The notes under the pieces: model-generated | The model's input: the letters and a program-made list of their open reading frames with translations, nothing else | The model's database searches: none | Told to the model about the DNA's origin: nothing | Program-made: the position numbers and the translations under genes | In this document: in pieces, positions 1 through 25,257 of the stretch | How positions within the stretch are numbered: position 1 is the first letter of the stretch | Layout: each line of letters opens with the position of its first letter | Origin: Chionoecetes opilio | Taxonomy: Eukaryota; Arthropoda; Malacostraca; Decapoda; Majidae | DNA: 64,000 bases | Direction: 5' to 3' | NCBI GenBank assembly: GCA_016584305.1 | Contig: JACEEZ010025392.1 | Location: 661,684 to 725,683 of the forward strand

Positions 1-800
1 TATCACCCTCAAGACTCGAGTGTCCAGGGAACATGAGACTCTCTGTGAGGTGTGGTTGTTTTGGTCCGCTGCCGCAGGTCTCCACCGTCGCCACCACACT
101 GCCTTCGCGGCCCACCTACGGCCTGGAAGTCGGCCACCAACGCCTAGTGCCGTGGACTGAAATAGTGCCTGAGTATGGCGCGAGATGTTCGGTGGAAACC
201 AGCTACCGCGTCCGCCCCCCAGCGCCAGTCAGACCACAACCCATCTTCCCCGCCCGGCTGCCGCCTCCCCAAATGGACTGGCCGTTCATGGGTTTCCGTT
301 ATCCTTCAGCCTCCATGCTTCAGTCAGTCCCCCAACCTGCACTCTCTGTCTGTGACAACTTCAGGCCACATCATCCTCAAACAGTTCTGGGGGAGTGGCA
401 TGGGGCAAGGGGTCCCCACCACCCGACAGAAGTTAATGGGGTCCATTCTCCCTGTTCTGCTGGCTTTCCCTATTTTGCTTCCGCTCTTTTACACCCCAGT
501 GCCAAACCTTCCTTGTCACTGATGCCTACAGCTAGAACTCTGTCTGAGTACAGTTCGCAGCTGCCTGAATTCAGGCCTAGAGACCAGCATCAGGTCAATC
601 ATCTTGGTAAATTAACAAGAAGCTGCAATAACATTATATGAATGCAACGACAACTTTGAATTGTACGCGTGGAATTCAAGACTATTGAATCCAGCGCTTT
701 AAACTAAGGAGACGCGGATGATGTTTCTATGGATACTAGATAAGTATTCCTACATCCCGTGAAACAGACTGTTGCAGCTAATCAAAGTTTAGTTTGTGGT
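1..800. other. Unassigned GC-rich stretch, possible degraded element or exon
   Basis: A + strand frame is open from the window edge to a stop near base 161, and two overlapping + frames stay open to about 522 and 641. The predicted proteins are rich in proline, serine and histidine and show no motif I recognise. GC content drops sharply after about 600. It could be the end of a retroelement or of a low-complexity gene; no gene call is made. Confidence 0.3.
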
Positions 801-999
801 GATAGGAATTGGAAAAGACGGACAAGATAATGACTGAAAATTCATTTGGGACATGTCCGAAACACGAGGGCTTTCTCTCCACCGCGGAACAATGGCGAGA
901 CACGATAACTCATGGAATCCTTAATAGACTTAACAAGACCAACGAAACACATCGAGACATCAGCGTGGCAGGTGAAAATCAAGGCTTCAAGTGAATCAC

Positions 1000-1085
1000 A
1001 TAACATAAGAACATAAGAAAATAAGCAAGCTACAAGAGGCCGCGAGACCTACACGTGGTAGTTCCTGTAACCATTGGTCAAGACA
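1000..1085 (-). repeat. CR1-like LINE 3' tail fragment
   Basis: On the minus strand this reads as the end of a dispersed repeat that finishes in an octamer-like TTCTTATG tail. Related fragments lie near 2728, 6474, 16877, 18836 and 50430. Only the terminal 85 bases are present here. Confidence 0.6.
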
Positions 1086-1460
1086 TTCCTAAGTCAAAGA
1101 AAAAAAACATGTAACCGAGAAACTCTTGACATCAAACATTGGCTCCTAGTCGGTTTGTGAGGAGACGAATTATTATTATTATGGGCTGTGAAGTGTAGGG
1201 CTGTGAGAGAATGCTGTGGTGAGGCGGATGCACTGGCCACAGCAAACCCTTCCTTGTGTAAGATATTAAGTCCAGTGTGAGGCTGTGATTGTTTCCTATA
1301 TTTTTTTCTTTTCTTGTTGTTCTTCTTCAATAAATGTTCCAGTGTCGCACGTTTTCCTCTTAGCATCGGTTCTTGTGCTACTTATGTCATGAAGTAAGCG
1401 AAGACACATTATCAATAGACAGAAACGTAAAGTATATTGTCGCTTATGGTTTTACCGCAA

Positions 1461-1577
<117 letters not shown>

Positions 1578-1791
1578 ACATTATGTATGCTTCATGACGA
1601 CACATTTGGCTTCAAAATTTATTGACTGTTTTTTTATATTTGCTACATAATTATATGAATACTGCAACTTGCAATAATTTTTACACCTGGACAGTTATTG
1701 CACAAATCTTCCATCCGCTAACAAAACTTAAGTAATGCGAATTTCGGTCTGGTGTGTGTCCAGATCATAATCTTAAAAATCTACTTGTGGT

Positions 1792-1901
<110 letters not shown>

Positions 1902-2600
1902 ACATAACTATATTAAATATTGTCTGAATACTTATCGCTTTTCTTAGCCTCTTCATTTTCTAGGATCTTGCAAGGGAGTGACATACATAAAAAGGTTTGG
2001 CGCTACTGCTTCAAACGAAAATAGAGAAGAAATCAGTAAGTTAGGGCCTCAAAAAAAAAAAAGACTACCTGACATTTCACCAATTCACCAGACCAAGGAT
2101 AATACAAGATACGAGTATAGTACGAGTATAATACGAGTATAGTATCCTTGCCCCAGACCAATACTGCACATGCAAAAATGCGAGATATTGAGGAAAAGTA
2201 CGTAGAGAATAGAGAAACAAGGGAGTGCTGGGAGGATCAAGGCAAGTCTTAAAAACAGTAGACTATAGATAAATAATGTCAATAATAATACGTAGGGAGA
2301 CACAAGAGAGGCATAACATGAATTTACTAGTATTTTGCAGCCCAGTACCTAAGTTGCAAGCTACATAATCATTTACCTTTAAGACACTGCTGGTATACGA
2401 AAAGATAAAAAAAATGCAAAGTTGGATTCTCTCTGTCGGCCTTAATTAAATACTCATGTTTTCGGTTTTATTTTTAGTGTAGCATGTAGTGATGATATTA
2501 TTCACTTCTAAGTGTTAAGTGTTTCCGAGTGTTAAGGCCGGTAGAATGAGCCCAGTTCTGCGGGATGATTACAAAAAGAAATTAATAATAATAATTCATC
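1902..2600. other. AT-rich sequence, no gene seen
   Basis: AT-rich unique-looking DNA with a short A-run near 2052 and a small tandem motif with unit ACGAGTATA near 2110-2140. No coding pattern or transposon end was recognised. Confidence 0.5.
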
Positions 2601-2608
2601 ATGCTTAC

Positions 2609-2681
2609 CTTTCAGTGGCAGGCCATAATGACCGACGATAATGTTCCCGATTCCCATCTTATTGCAGGCCATGGAACAATC
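2609..2681 (-). CDS. Possible internal exon of an unidentified gene
   Basis: On the minus strand a 73-base segment is preceded by a TTTATTACAG acceptor and followed by a GTAAGC donor. Only one frame is open. It encodes 24 residues, including CNKMGIGNIIVGHYGLPLK, which look protein-like and contain two cysteines. I do not recognise the family. No neighbouring minus-strand exon was found, so the gene would extend left of the window or across long introns. It could also be a chance match to splice consensus or a degraded pseudogene exon. Confidence 0.4.
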
Positions 2682-2727
2682 CTGTAATAAAGAAAATGTC
2701 CGTGTATTCCCATTATATCGACTGCAT

Positions 2728-2900
2728 ATAAGAACATAAAAAAATATGTAAGCTACAAGAGGCCGCGAGACCTACATGTGGTAGTTCCTGTTACTTATCA
2801 CTACCTACATCCACCTTTCATCCCTATCCATGAAATTGTCTAGCCTCTTTTTAATCTACTTTTAATTAATGTAATATAATCTACTTTTAATCGACTGCAC
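2728..2900 (-). repeat. CR1-like LINE 3' tail fragment
   Basis: Same family as 1000-1085, with more of the body: the block matching aagctacaagaggccgcgag plus the segment that translates on the minus strand to the conserved end of the ORF (KFMDGDER-like in better copies). Confidence 0.65.
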
Positions 2901-3287
2901 ACATCACACACGGTAGAATGATTATGTCACTATAAACGAAATATTTCAACTTATTTTCAACTACGTAGCTATATCAGCTCGTCTGTTTCTGGGGACATTT
3001 ACAATATTTTTCACTTCTTTTTTTATAATATTACCATGTTTCCAGAAATCAGTAACCACTTCACTGTATCCTATAATAACACTCCCTCTAACTAGACACA
3101 TTCATTCTTCTAAGTAGCAATTGTGGTTGTTCAACTACACGAAAATACATACGTATATAATGAACTATTTCCGGCCATTACCCAGCTGACTACCAGCCAC
3201 GATGTAAACAAAAGCAAATATTCACGTGACGTAACAGCGCTCTCCTCCTGTCATGCTGAATATGGCACGGATTCTAACGTTTAGGAT

Positions 3288-3822
3288 CAGTGTTTCTTAA
3301 CCTTTTTACCACCACGCCCCCTTCAGTAGTTGGTTCTTGCCTCCGTTCCCCCCCTTCACTTATTCAACCAAGATATTTTTAAATAATCCTGATCAGAAAG
3401 AAAAACTGAAAAAAATGCGTTTCTAACACTTTTATTGTGCACATAATTCTTCATGAACACCTTGCATATACCCAGCAGATTTAGTTAGATCACGTTTAAG
3501 GACTGCCGCACACCAGAATCTACGCGCTATAATAACAATGATAAAAATAACAATAATAATAGTAATATTAATATAAAAAAATACTAGCTATTACATAAGT
3601 CTAAGGAGTAAGTGAAATGTAACAAAGTATCACCGCAGAGTTTTTCATCCACACCTGCTTCTCTGTAGCTTCTTCTCTCACGCTCAGCCTCGCGCGCGAG
3701 CTTCATGTTAATGCGAAGGCCGAGCTTCAAGATAAATACTTGACAGTTCTTCCTTTTCCTCTTTTGGCTCACGCCCCCCTACCGTAGGTGATTACCCACG
3801 CCACCCAGGTTAAGAACCGCGG
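3288..3822. mobile_element. hAT-type MITE
   Basis: The left end begins CAGTGTTTCTTAACCTTTTT and the right end reads AGGTTAAGAACCGCG, so the ends are inverted copies of a hAT-like terminus. The flanks carry an imperfect 8-base duplication (gtttagga / gtttaggt). No transposase frame is present. Partial copies lie at 21904 and 41965. It was probably moved by a hAT transposase encoded elsewhere (inference). Confidence 0.7.
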
Positions 3823-5430
3823 GTTTAGGTAGTGAGATGCGAGAGAGGAATGTGAGGAGCAAAATCGTCCCCGTGTAATACCGCCTTTACTAGGCAGATG
3901 CTGGGGTTGTGCAGAGTGCAGGAGTGACAATTGTTTGGTTGAGTGTGAAAGATTTGGAGAATCCATGGAGAGCACACATGAGAGAGACTGAGAGAGGCGT
4001 GGGGGGGGGTCTCAGTGGTGGGGGACACTGCATGTTTTAGGTAAGAAGGGAGAGTTGAACTCCTTCCTAGCTTAGGCCCAGAGGCCTACCTCAGGAGGAA
4101 GAGGCGGTTAGAGGCCTCCGGCAGATATGTGTGCGGGAGACACCGACCCAAAGGCTTCACCGACAGTTTTTGTTATGTTAGTAGGATTTTACTTTAAAGA
4201 CCGAAAACTAACCACAATGTTTTAGTATCACAGGTGAAACAGACAAGGAAGGATTTGACAAGTTTATTAACTTAGAAGATGAAGTTTAGGAGGACTTTTG
4301 AAGCGATCCTAAGCGTCAGAGATCTCAAAAAGAAGCTCTACACTCAAGTTCAAGCCCATTTTCAAGCTGTGGCCACAGCTGATACGTCTTGTAGTTTACC
4401 TTCAATAAGCCACCGTTGAGTTGTCCTCGCAGCCCTAAACAACACCAAGAGCCAAGATAACCCACTGTTGACATGCCTGATGGGCTCACGTGAATGGCCC
4501 CCCCAGTGCACCCACTCACTTGACATGGGAGACAACAGGCCAGGTATGAGACATCTGCAAGCATACCTTACCTTTGATACCTTTATAGAGTGCCAAGGAT
4601 AATATAATCCCTATGCATTACCAGTATGGAAAGGTCAGGTCAGGTTGGTTTATAGTACTATCGAATGTAGGACGTTTTGGCCACGGCCAAAACCTAACCG
4701 TCTCACTAATCATAGGTCTCTAAATAAAAATTACCTAACCTAACGGCCAAAACGTACGTGGTCGAAACGTCCGATGGTAAAATCCTAGAGTCCTTTCTCG
4801 CCCTTATTAGTGGTTTTATTTTCTCCAGACCTTCACAGATCCCCTCAGATACCTCTAAAACGTAATAATAAAGTGGGGGAGAGATTATAAAATATCAAAA
4901 AAATTGCTAACTTAACCTAGTAAAACTCTAGTTAGTTCTTTTCCGCCCTTAGGTCTCGTTAGGATAATAATGGACGAGGACTTCGCGATCGTTTTCAGAG
5001 ACACCGACTAATTTTGCTAGTCCTAAAATACTGTAAACCTGCAGTTTAATACAATACATGAGCATTGCTTACATTACCTGACCTGAGCCCACCCAGACTT
5101 CCCCCCACCACTAGCTCACTAACCCAACCTGGACTTTGGTTAGTTACGTAACCTAGCATAACTGTTCAAGCTATTGCTGGTATTTAATCCCTGAATGCAG
5201 AAACACGGGTAAAATCTTATTAAATATGTATATTGGGTACTATAATATCAAGATCAAGAACTGGAACTGTCGTAGCAAAAAAGGAACATTTCAACGTGAA
5301 AAATTGGAACATTTGTCAATGGCGACGAGAATTTCAGTAGACGAGAGTTCCAGGTACTGTCAGGTTTAGGTTAGGCTTGGGTTAGAGCTTTTATTAGGTT
5401 ATTTAGCTAATGTTACATTGTTTTTTTGTC
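3823..5430. other. Intergenic sequence upstream of ERI1
   Basis: No gene is supported. Near 4620-4760 and 5050-5160 there are scattered CCTAAC-type stretches. A weak minus-strand exon-like segment near 4508-4552 (acceptor-like TTGCAG, donor-like GTGAGT) is too short to call. The ERI1 promoter and any 5' non-coding exon should lie here or further left, but no core promoter element could be assigned. Confidence 0.5.
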
Positions 5431-5454
5431 TTTCCAGCAGTCAGTTTCAACAGT

Positions 5455-18230
<12,776 letters not shown>

Positions 18231-18895
18231 AGCTTTTACTGAAGACTTGACTTTTTATACATCCTTTTAAGATTTTATGAGCAGTTTGTCACCTATAACC
18301 TAATTCGTATCTGGCTTACTAGTACCTAGATATTGTATTCCCAGAAGTAAGTGTTTTTAATTGGTTTTATGAGCCTTTTCAAGACTAATTTCTTCCTTGT
18401 CTGCTGCATAATCTTATAACTGATGCTGTATTTTTATTTGTGACTGAAACATATAACTTGTCTCCATATGTGACTTTAAATTTTGACTTGACATCTGTAA
18501 TGTTTCATCAGAAAGAATCTTTTTTACTCCTAGATTCTGCAGTGCAATTTAGCGACTATTCTTGCATCTGGCAAATATTTTCCCGCCTAAGGATTCCTAA
18601 ATTGCTTTCTAACTGTTCTCATAATATTTCCCCGTCAAATGTTTATCTATAAATCATTCATATCAATCCCAGCAAAACTTCCATGTCACCATTATCACCT
18701 TCGTAACGCATTGACTCTTGATAATGTTTGGTACATAGAGAATAGAGAGCATTGATAAGATAGGAAAAACAGGTTTTATTGGCAACAATCATTCATGAAT
18801 AGACATCAATATTCTGTCCTGAGTTGCCTGATACTTGAATGAACCTCTTGTAGCTTCTTATTCTTATGTTCTTATGTAAATTCCTGTTTGGTTAT
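18231..18895 (+). other. ERI1 3' UTR and downstream flank
   Basis: AT-rich sequence after the stop codon. No canonical AATAAA was found close by, so the 3' end of the transcript is not placed. Bases 18541-18672 recur almost unchanged at 19031-19165. A CR1-like tail fragment lies at 18836-18880 on the + strand. Confidence 0.5.
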
Positions 18896-18896
18896 A

Positions 18897-19638
18897 CAGT
18901 AAGGTCTCGTATTTGGCAGGTTTAGATTTAGTAGATTCGCAATTGGTGATCCCAATCAATAGCGACCCTAATTATCATTTAGAGATCATACTCTCCCATT
19001 TGGCAATTATTTTTTCCCCCAAGAAACACCGGATTGAATTTAGCGACTATTCTTGCATCTGGCAAATATGTTCCCCCCCTAAGGATTCCTAAATTGCTTT
19101 CTAACTGTTCTCATAATATTTACCCGCAAAATGTTTATCTATAAATCATTCATATCAATCTCAGTTCTCGGCTACCCGGCGGATATTTTGATGCCGGGGT
19201 GAACGGCAGTGTAGGAAGATAATGTAATATTTTTTAAGTTTCTGTACCAGAATTTTGAATTTTATATTTTGATTATCTGTATGGTGGTTGATCCATTTTG
19301 ACACAGGCTTGACAGATTGTGATGAAGGGAATATAGTGATAGTGATACACATATAGTGACGGGAAGTGGAGGCGGGGCTCCGATACCAACACTTGTTTCG
19401 CCCACTCACACCACTGAAGGATGAAAATTAAAGAGATTTTTTCAGCTCACCTTAACTTCATCTCTAGGTATCCAGTTTCTTGATAGGAATAATGAAGCTT
19501 TAGCAACCAAGTAAGTGTCAAAAGGGTTGACTTTATTATTGCTCTGGTATCCTTAATCATCTTTCCTATTGTTTAATCATTCACATTTGGCAAACTTTTA
19601 TCTGACATCAATTAGTTGCTATATGTGAGACCTTCCTG
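18897..19638. mobile_element. TIR element, CAGTAAGGTCTC family
   Basis: Left end CAGTAAGGTCTCGTATTTGG, right end ATATGTGAGACCTTCCTG, both flanked by TA. Inside lies a copy of ERI1 3' flank sequence (19031-19165). Phrases such as atttggcaa repeat in both arms. No transposase. Confidence 0.7.
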
Positions 19639-19729
19639 TAGTCCTCCATACCTCAGGAGAAGAGGATATTGTACATTTTCAAAAACTTATTAAAGATACT
19701 GTTATTAGTTTCAAACTCATTGTTCAGTA

Positions 19730-19827
19730 CAGTAAACCCTCACTTTAATAAATCAATTGGGGGAAGGAGGCGAAATTACTTATATAGAGCGAGTTGTAAA
19801 AATAATTGTAAAAGCAAGGGTTTACTG
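19730..19827. mobile_element. Tiny TIR element, CAGTAAACCCTC family
   Basis: 98 bases starting CAGTAAACCCTCACTTTAAT and ending AAGCAAGGGTTTACTG. Relatives: 61643-62027 and the ends at 14682 and 22095. Confidence 0.7.
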
Positions 19828-20181
19828 CACTTATTGATTTTCTGAAGGAATGTTTGCCTGGAAAGGTTGCCAGTACATATTGGTTGTTGCTGAAAGGTAA
19901 GTTCATGTTGAGGGTGAAGGAGAGTAGCTTAGGTCATGTTTGTCAATCAAATTGCATCATCTCGGAAATGTAAGATAGTGCTGCAGCTTAATGGATATAA
20001 TCCATCGCAAATATATGCACAGTAGTTCACAGGAGTCATCCGGTATAATTACAGATATTGTAGAAAAAAAATATTGTACTTATTTTAGAAACATAAAAAG
20101 GTAGTGAATATTTTCTGACACAACCAAACAATTTTCTATTAATAAGACACGGACAACTGTAGTGTATAAGCTAGTGTATTC

Positions 20182-20393
20182 CTATAAGTCGCCGCACGTT
20201 AAGTTGCTGAAAATTTAGCCCCTTCACTCCTCCTTTCCAAACACACGGGATTGACTGAGGTGTTGGGTGTTGGGGCTTTACGGCGGAACTTGGAGTAAGG
20301 CATTCTCACCCAACACCTCGGCCAATCCCGTGCATGCGGAAGGGGGGAGTCAAGAGCCCCATTTTCGCCAACTTAACGTGCGGCGACTATAGG
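20182..20393. mobile_element. Foldback MITE, family FB-2 (copy 2)
   Basis: Same palindrome as 7460-7676 and 56570-56781, with ends TATA(A)GTCGCCGCACGTTAAG and its inverse. Confidence 0.88.
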
Positions 20394-21140
20394 AGTTTGT
20401 ACCTGAAGGGAGAAGGTCCAGGAATGAGGTGATGACAATTAAGATTCTTGTTTGTTAATTATTACAATTAAGTGAGACAATTAGGAGACAATTGTAATCA
20501 TACAAAATTTGACCATGTAGTGTACAGATGCCATTTCCATGATTACTGTCTTCATCCAGTATAGTTTTTTGCTTACATATATTCTGTGCCCTGCTACCTG
20601 CCATTGTATCATTCAAGATGATTCAGGGATTTTGTTTAGAAATGTGAATTTCTGCACAGCTCTTAATGGAATATGGCCTCATCTGATCTACTCTGACACT
20701 CCTGTCCTGTCTTTATTCCTGCACATTCCAATCAACTTTCCTCTCTTGTCAATGTTCTTGTGATCTTCCATTGGTTGTCAATAGTATTATTTTTTTTTTT
20801 TTTAATGTTCCAGTCCCTTTATTATCAGCAGAAGTGACATTGAATTGCATCACATTCTTTTTCCTCAAATAAGAGAACTTAAACTTCTCTAATTAAGCTT
20901 TTTGGGACAGTTTTGTTCTCTACATGCAGCCTTCTCCCTAACGTGTGAGGTGACTCAAAGCCCAAAGTAAATCGTTCACAAAAAACACATTCTACATAAT
21001 TATATGTAATGATCCCTTGAAAGTGATACTTTTTTTTACAAAAACTATAGGTTTTACAAAAGTTACCAGATTTTATAACTATGGCATTAATAAAAAGTAT
21101 AAATGTTGTACAAGAAAGAAAATATACATTTACATAATCC
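20394..21140. other. Intergenic AT-rich sequence
   Basis: No gene, repeat end or RNA structure recognised. The short frame at 20539-20763 lacks coding features. Confidence 0.5.
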
Positions 21141-21179
21141 TCTGCAGTATTTTTCTTTCACATATAGCTACCTACACAC

Positions 21180-21630
21180 CACAGTCACTGAAAAAACAGG
21201 AAGAATATTTGAAGCATGTAAAAGATCCGTTTTGCTGTATGGTTCTGAGACATGGGCTTTGATGAAGAAGCTGGAGGATGTGTTGTTTGGGTGTGATCGG
21301 AGAATGTTGAGATCTATGACTGGGATCACGGAGAGATGAAGTGTCCGGGGAAGAGATGGCAAGAAAATGTGGATTGAAGGAGCCGAGTACAGTGCTGAGA
21401 GTGAGGCGATTGAGGTGGTTTGGGCACATGAAGAGGAGAAGGTGGTGAGGCATTGGGGAGAGCTGTTAAGAGTCAAAGTTCCAGGTCGCCGTCCACCGGG
21501 CAGGCCAAGGAAGACATGGAAGGCAGTGTGTTGAAGAGGATCTGGCAGCATTGGGCATTGAAGAAGTTGAGGCAACGGATAGAGATGGTTGGAAGCATAT
21601 CATCGGCCGTCTAACCTCTCAAAAATAATG
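21180..21630 (+). pseudogene. Non-LTR reverse transcriptase C-terminal fragment
   Basis: The frame reads LLYGSETWALMKKLEDVLFG then CDRRMLRSMTGIT, and further on PGRRPPGRPRKTWK after frame changes. This is the C-terminal end of LINE reverse transcriptases common in marine invertebrates. At least two stops or frameshifts break it and the polymerase core is missing, so it is a dead 5'-truncated copy. It lies 3 kb downstream of ERI1 and is unrelated to it. Confidence 0.85.
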
Positions 21631-21903
21631 GGAAAAATGACGTTAAACAGAAAAAAGAACCAAAGAGCATGTGCAAGACTTGACATGCTGAGACCAGGTA
21701 AGCCTTCTTCTAATGTCAATTCTAACCAAAGTTTTTTCAAATGTGAAATTTTATCTACTCAGTGGTAGCGCTTTTAGGTTATTAGGTTATAGCATGTATG
21801 TTATCATGTCAACACAACTTTGATACATCCATAAAACATGTATCTGTACATCCAAGGGGATGTCTGTGACAAGAGACACATCCATGGATATGTGCCTGTA
21901 AGC

Positions 21904-22090
21904 CAGTGTTTCTTAACCTTTTTACCACCACGCCCCCTTCAATAGTGTGTTTTTGCCTCTGAAGAAGTGAAGGGGGGGCTTCACTTCTTCAACCAAGATA
22001 TTTCAAATAATCCTGAATCAGTAAGAAAAAGTGAAAAAATGCGTGTTTTTTACACTTTATTGTGCACATACTTTTTTCATGAACACTTTG
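21904..22090. repeat. hAT-type MITE fragment
   Basis: Left end CAGTGTTTCTTAACCTTTTT as at 3288. The right part is lost where the TIR end of repeat copy B begins at 22095. Confidence 0.65.
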
Positions 22091-24008
22091 CATACAGTAA
22101 ACCCTGTCTAAATCGACCCCTATAATTCAAAATTCGGATAATTCGACCTGCTTCAGGTTTTTCAATAACTCCATAATTCGAGCAAGTGAATTACTAGCCT
22201 TACTAGTGGGAGTCCGACCTCTCCCATGCGGTGGGTGCTGCGGCTGCCTAGCGTGATCTGATATATGATCATTTATAATCGTATAAATACGATAGGCAGA
22301 GAAAGAAGGCGGGAGGGAGAGGTGGAGGGGAAGGAGGGACGAGGACGTGGAGGAGGAAGGAAGGGAAAAGGGGAGGATAAGGAAGGAGGTGGGACAAGGA
22401 AGGGAGGAGAGGAAATGGGAGGAGGAAGAACTTTTTTTTTTTTTTAAGTATTCTTCGCTGTGTATACAATCCTTCAGAGTCCTTCACGGGCCTCTTCGCT
22501 CCTTCACGCATCCTACAGGAGTCATGGGAGGGCATTTGAAGTCCCACAGGATTGCTATAGTATTCATAGGTTTTTATAAGTAGCCTACAACTTTGACAAT
22601 CGCATGGGTGGCTCAAATAGGGATTACTACTAATAGCCTAATAATAATAATACTGAAAATACTAATACTGATCGTTGTATTAAAGTAATGATTAATCTAG
22701 CAATGCCTATCATATTTTTATGTCTTGTAGTAAGTTTAGTCTAATTTGTGGTTTTTAAGGAATATCTGGAAGTATCATGTCATTGTGAATTGGCTGAAAA
22801 CGGGACTTCTAATCATTGTAACTAAAAACTGACTCCAGATTCGTGTTCTGCATGCCCGAAAACTGCAAGGAACAAATTTTCAAGCAAATCTATTTTTCAA
22901 AAAAATATTGCAAATTTTGCAAGGGGGTTTGATTTTTTTCTTCGAAAATCACGCTTTTTCAAAATAACTAAAATACTATGGCAGATAGGTGCAACATGTA
23001 TAGGTAAGTAAATATGAAGTAGATCAAGGGCTATTTGGCGTAAAGCAAAAAAATATTGATTGGTAAATAACCGAGAAAATACCATATTCGTACATTTATA
23101 CATCATATCAATTTTCTCAACAACCATGAGATGTTTTGACAAACCAATTACTGCATCATGTAGAACACCTCAAGATGAACCTTTGTTACTTCGATAGGTT
23201 TTCTTATACGACTCATTGTTTTGTGGCAAAATAACAAAAACATTGATCGTCGTCAATTTTGGAATATTTTTGAGCAGCCGGGAAAATATTTTTTTCGATA
23301 GACAATTGGAAATGCCGAGGATAAATTGTAGATTCATCCATTTACAATAACTTTTGATGGGTAAGTGTTGCTGTGTGAGAAGCAAGTTGTGAGCTGAACG
23401 CGTTATAGTAAATACAAGTGCTTGTATGAGAATGTGCTTCGGAGAAGTTCGGACCCATGTATTAATATTTGTAGTAGTAGTATATATTAGACAACATGTG
23501 ATTGCAAACTCCAATCGTGTTATTGCTGTCGTTGGTCACTGGTCAAAGTGCCTCGGGGTAGACCACGTTCCGTGTGATTCCAACCCTTTGTGTTCCGTGT
23601 GATTCCAACACACACACTCACACACGCACACAAACGTCCATGAGTCTACTGAGTTTGTGGAATGCGGCAAGACGTTACCGCAGAGTTTTTCCTGTAATCT
23701 AATACGCCTACAGTGTTTTTAGCCCAAAAACCCCCTTCAAAATTATTCAATCGACATGGGACCAAGCCGCTTACCACCTACGATTTATTTGCGATTTTTT
23801 GAGCCTACTCTCATCAAAATTGAATTTACAGTTTCGGCTTCCCATAACATACAGACACACACACAGACACACGGCTACTCCTATAGTATATTAGATATAA
23901 GTTTATAATTCAGAAACCGTCCATGATAGGTCAGTGTAGACGCGAGACCAGTGTTGCCACCTCAGTGTAGGGGAAGGGACTAACTCTATATGATTTTCAC
24001 GCATAGTT

Positions 24009-24788
24009 ATGTTACACCCGCAGGGAAGTTCCCGTATGCCTGTGTGGTGTGGGTGTAAGCAGTGTCCGTATGTCTGTGTGTATGAGCAGTGAGCAATGTC
24101 CGTCTGTCTGTGTGTATGTGGGGCGAGCAATGTCCCTATGTCTGTGTGTATGAGCAGTGAGCAATGTCCGTCTGTCTATGTGTATGTGACGCGAGCAATG
24201 TCCGTCTGTCTGTGTGTACGAGGTAGCGTGCGGCCTTGGGGCCGTTGCCATGGAGCCGAGGGGGAGGGCGGTGGTGCAAGAGAGACAGAGCAGAGCGGGG
24301 AGAGGCACGAAGGGGAAGAGGGTCTTGAGAGAGCGGCGGAGGCGGGCGAGCCGGTGTCGCCAGAGCGTGGAGGGGACAAGGGTTGATTTACTCCACGCGC
24401 CGCCCTTTGTGTCTCCGCCGCGCCTTCAGGAAAATGTGAGTGCCTCGTAAGTCAGCGCCTCGCATTACACCAGTATACCTGTGTGTTGTGTGCCATTCTC
24501 ACGTAAAGCCTCCAGTGTGTGTTAGACAACCATTTAGACAGTGTGAACATGTGAGTGTCTGGCCACCCCCCATAAGTACATACTGTGTATTGTGACCTCC
24601 GCCATTAAATTAGAGATTGTAAGACAGTGTGCTCAGTGCCCTTTCCTCTGGGTGAATGATAAAGGTGCCATCAGCGGTGAGAAAGCTACTCGCTTCAGGT
24701 TTTTCTGCCGAAACTCCGTCAGGAGTAAGTGTTTACGAGAGGCACCCTTTGGTGTGATAAGAAAGGTGAGTGCCCTGCGTAACAGTTA
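24009..24788. mobile_element. Candidate insertion in copy B with GTTAC ends
   Basis: Copy A lacks this block. Left end GTTACACCCGCAGGG and right end CCCTGCGTAAC are roughly inverted, and imperfect AGTTA(T/C) direct repeats flank it. It contains the 35-bp tandem repeats, then a GC-rich core around 24220-24430 with no recognisable protein. Confidence 0.5.
24053..24225 (+). repeat. ~35-bp tandem repeat, five copies
   Basis: Units of the form gagcaatgtccgtctgtctg plus gtgtat and a variable end. Ends alternate between atgagcagt and atgtgNNgc types, a two-unit higher-order pattern. Confidence 0.85.
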
Positions 24789-25103
24789 CATATCATACTT
24801 CTAGTTTAAAACAGTTTTACTTTGAAAATTGCAAGTTAGACTAAACCTAAGAAGAAGAAAAAGAAATTGCAACCCAGCATATGTTATTAACATTTACATA
24901 TTTACATACATACATACATACATAGATACCTTAACATTTCCATTATAATACCCGCCTCCATAAAAAGAAAATAATACTCAAATTAAAAAGTATATAACTG
25001 CATTAAAAAAGCTCCTTTAAAAGTGAAATGGTTTGTCAATAACAGAACTTTTGCAATATATAGAAAGGGAGAGAGAGAGAGAGAGAAAGAGGAATATAAT
25101 TAA

Positions 25104-25137
<34 letters not shown>

Positions 25138-25257
25138 GAAGGTATATGCTAACTTAGGAGTATGATAGAAAAATTACAAGGTGAAAAATATGTGTGGGTG
25201 TATAATCTAATCTTTAAGTAGTAAGAAATTGATGGTTTATGAGTTCTTATGTGTATA

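Noticed and set aside
4508..4552. Short minus-strand exon with acceptor and donor-like sites
   Set aside because: Only about 40 bases, no conserved protein and no partner exon.
24096..24450. Overlapping frames in the GC-rich block
   Set aside because: Frames start in the 35-bp tandem repeat, are open on both strands because of GC content and resemble no known protein.
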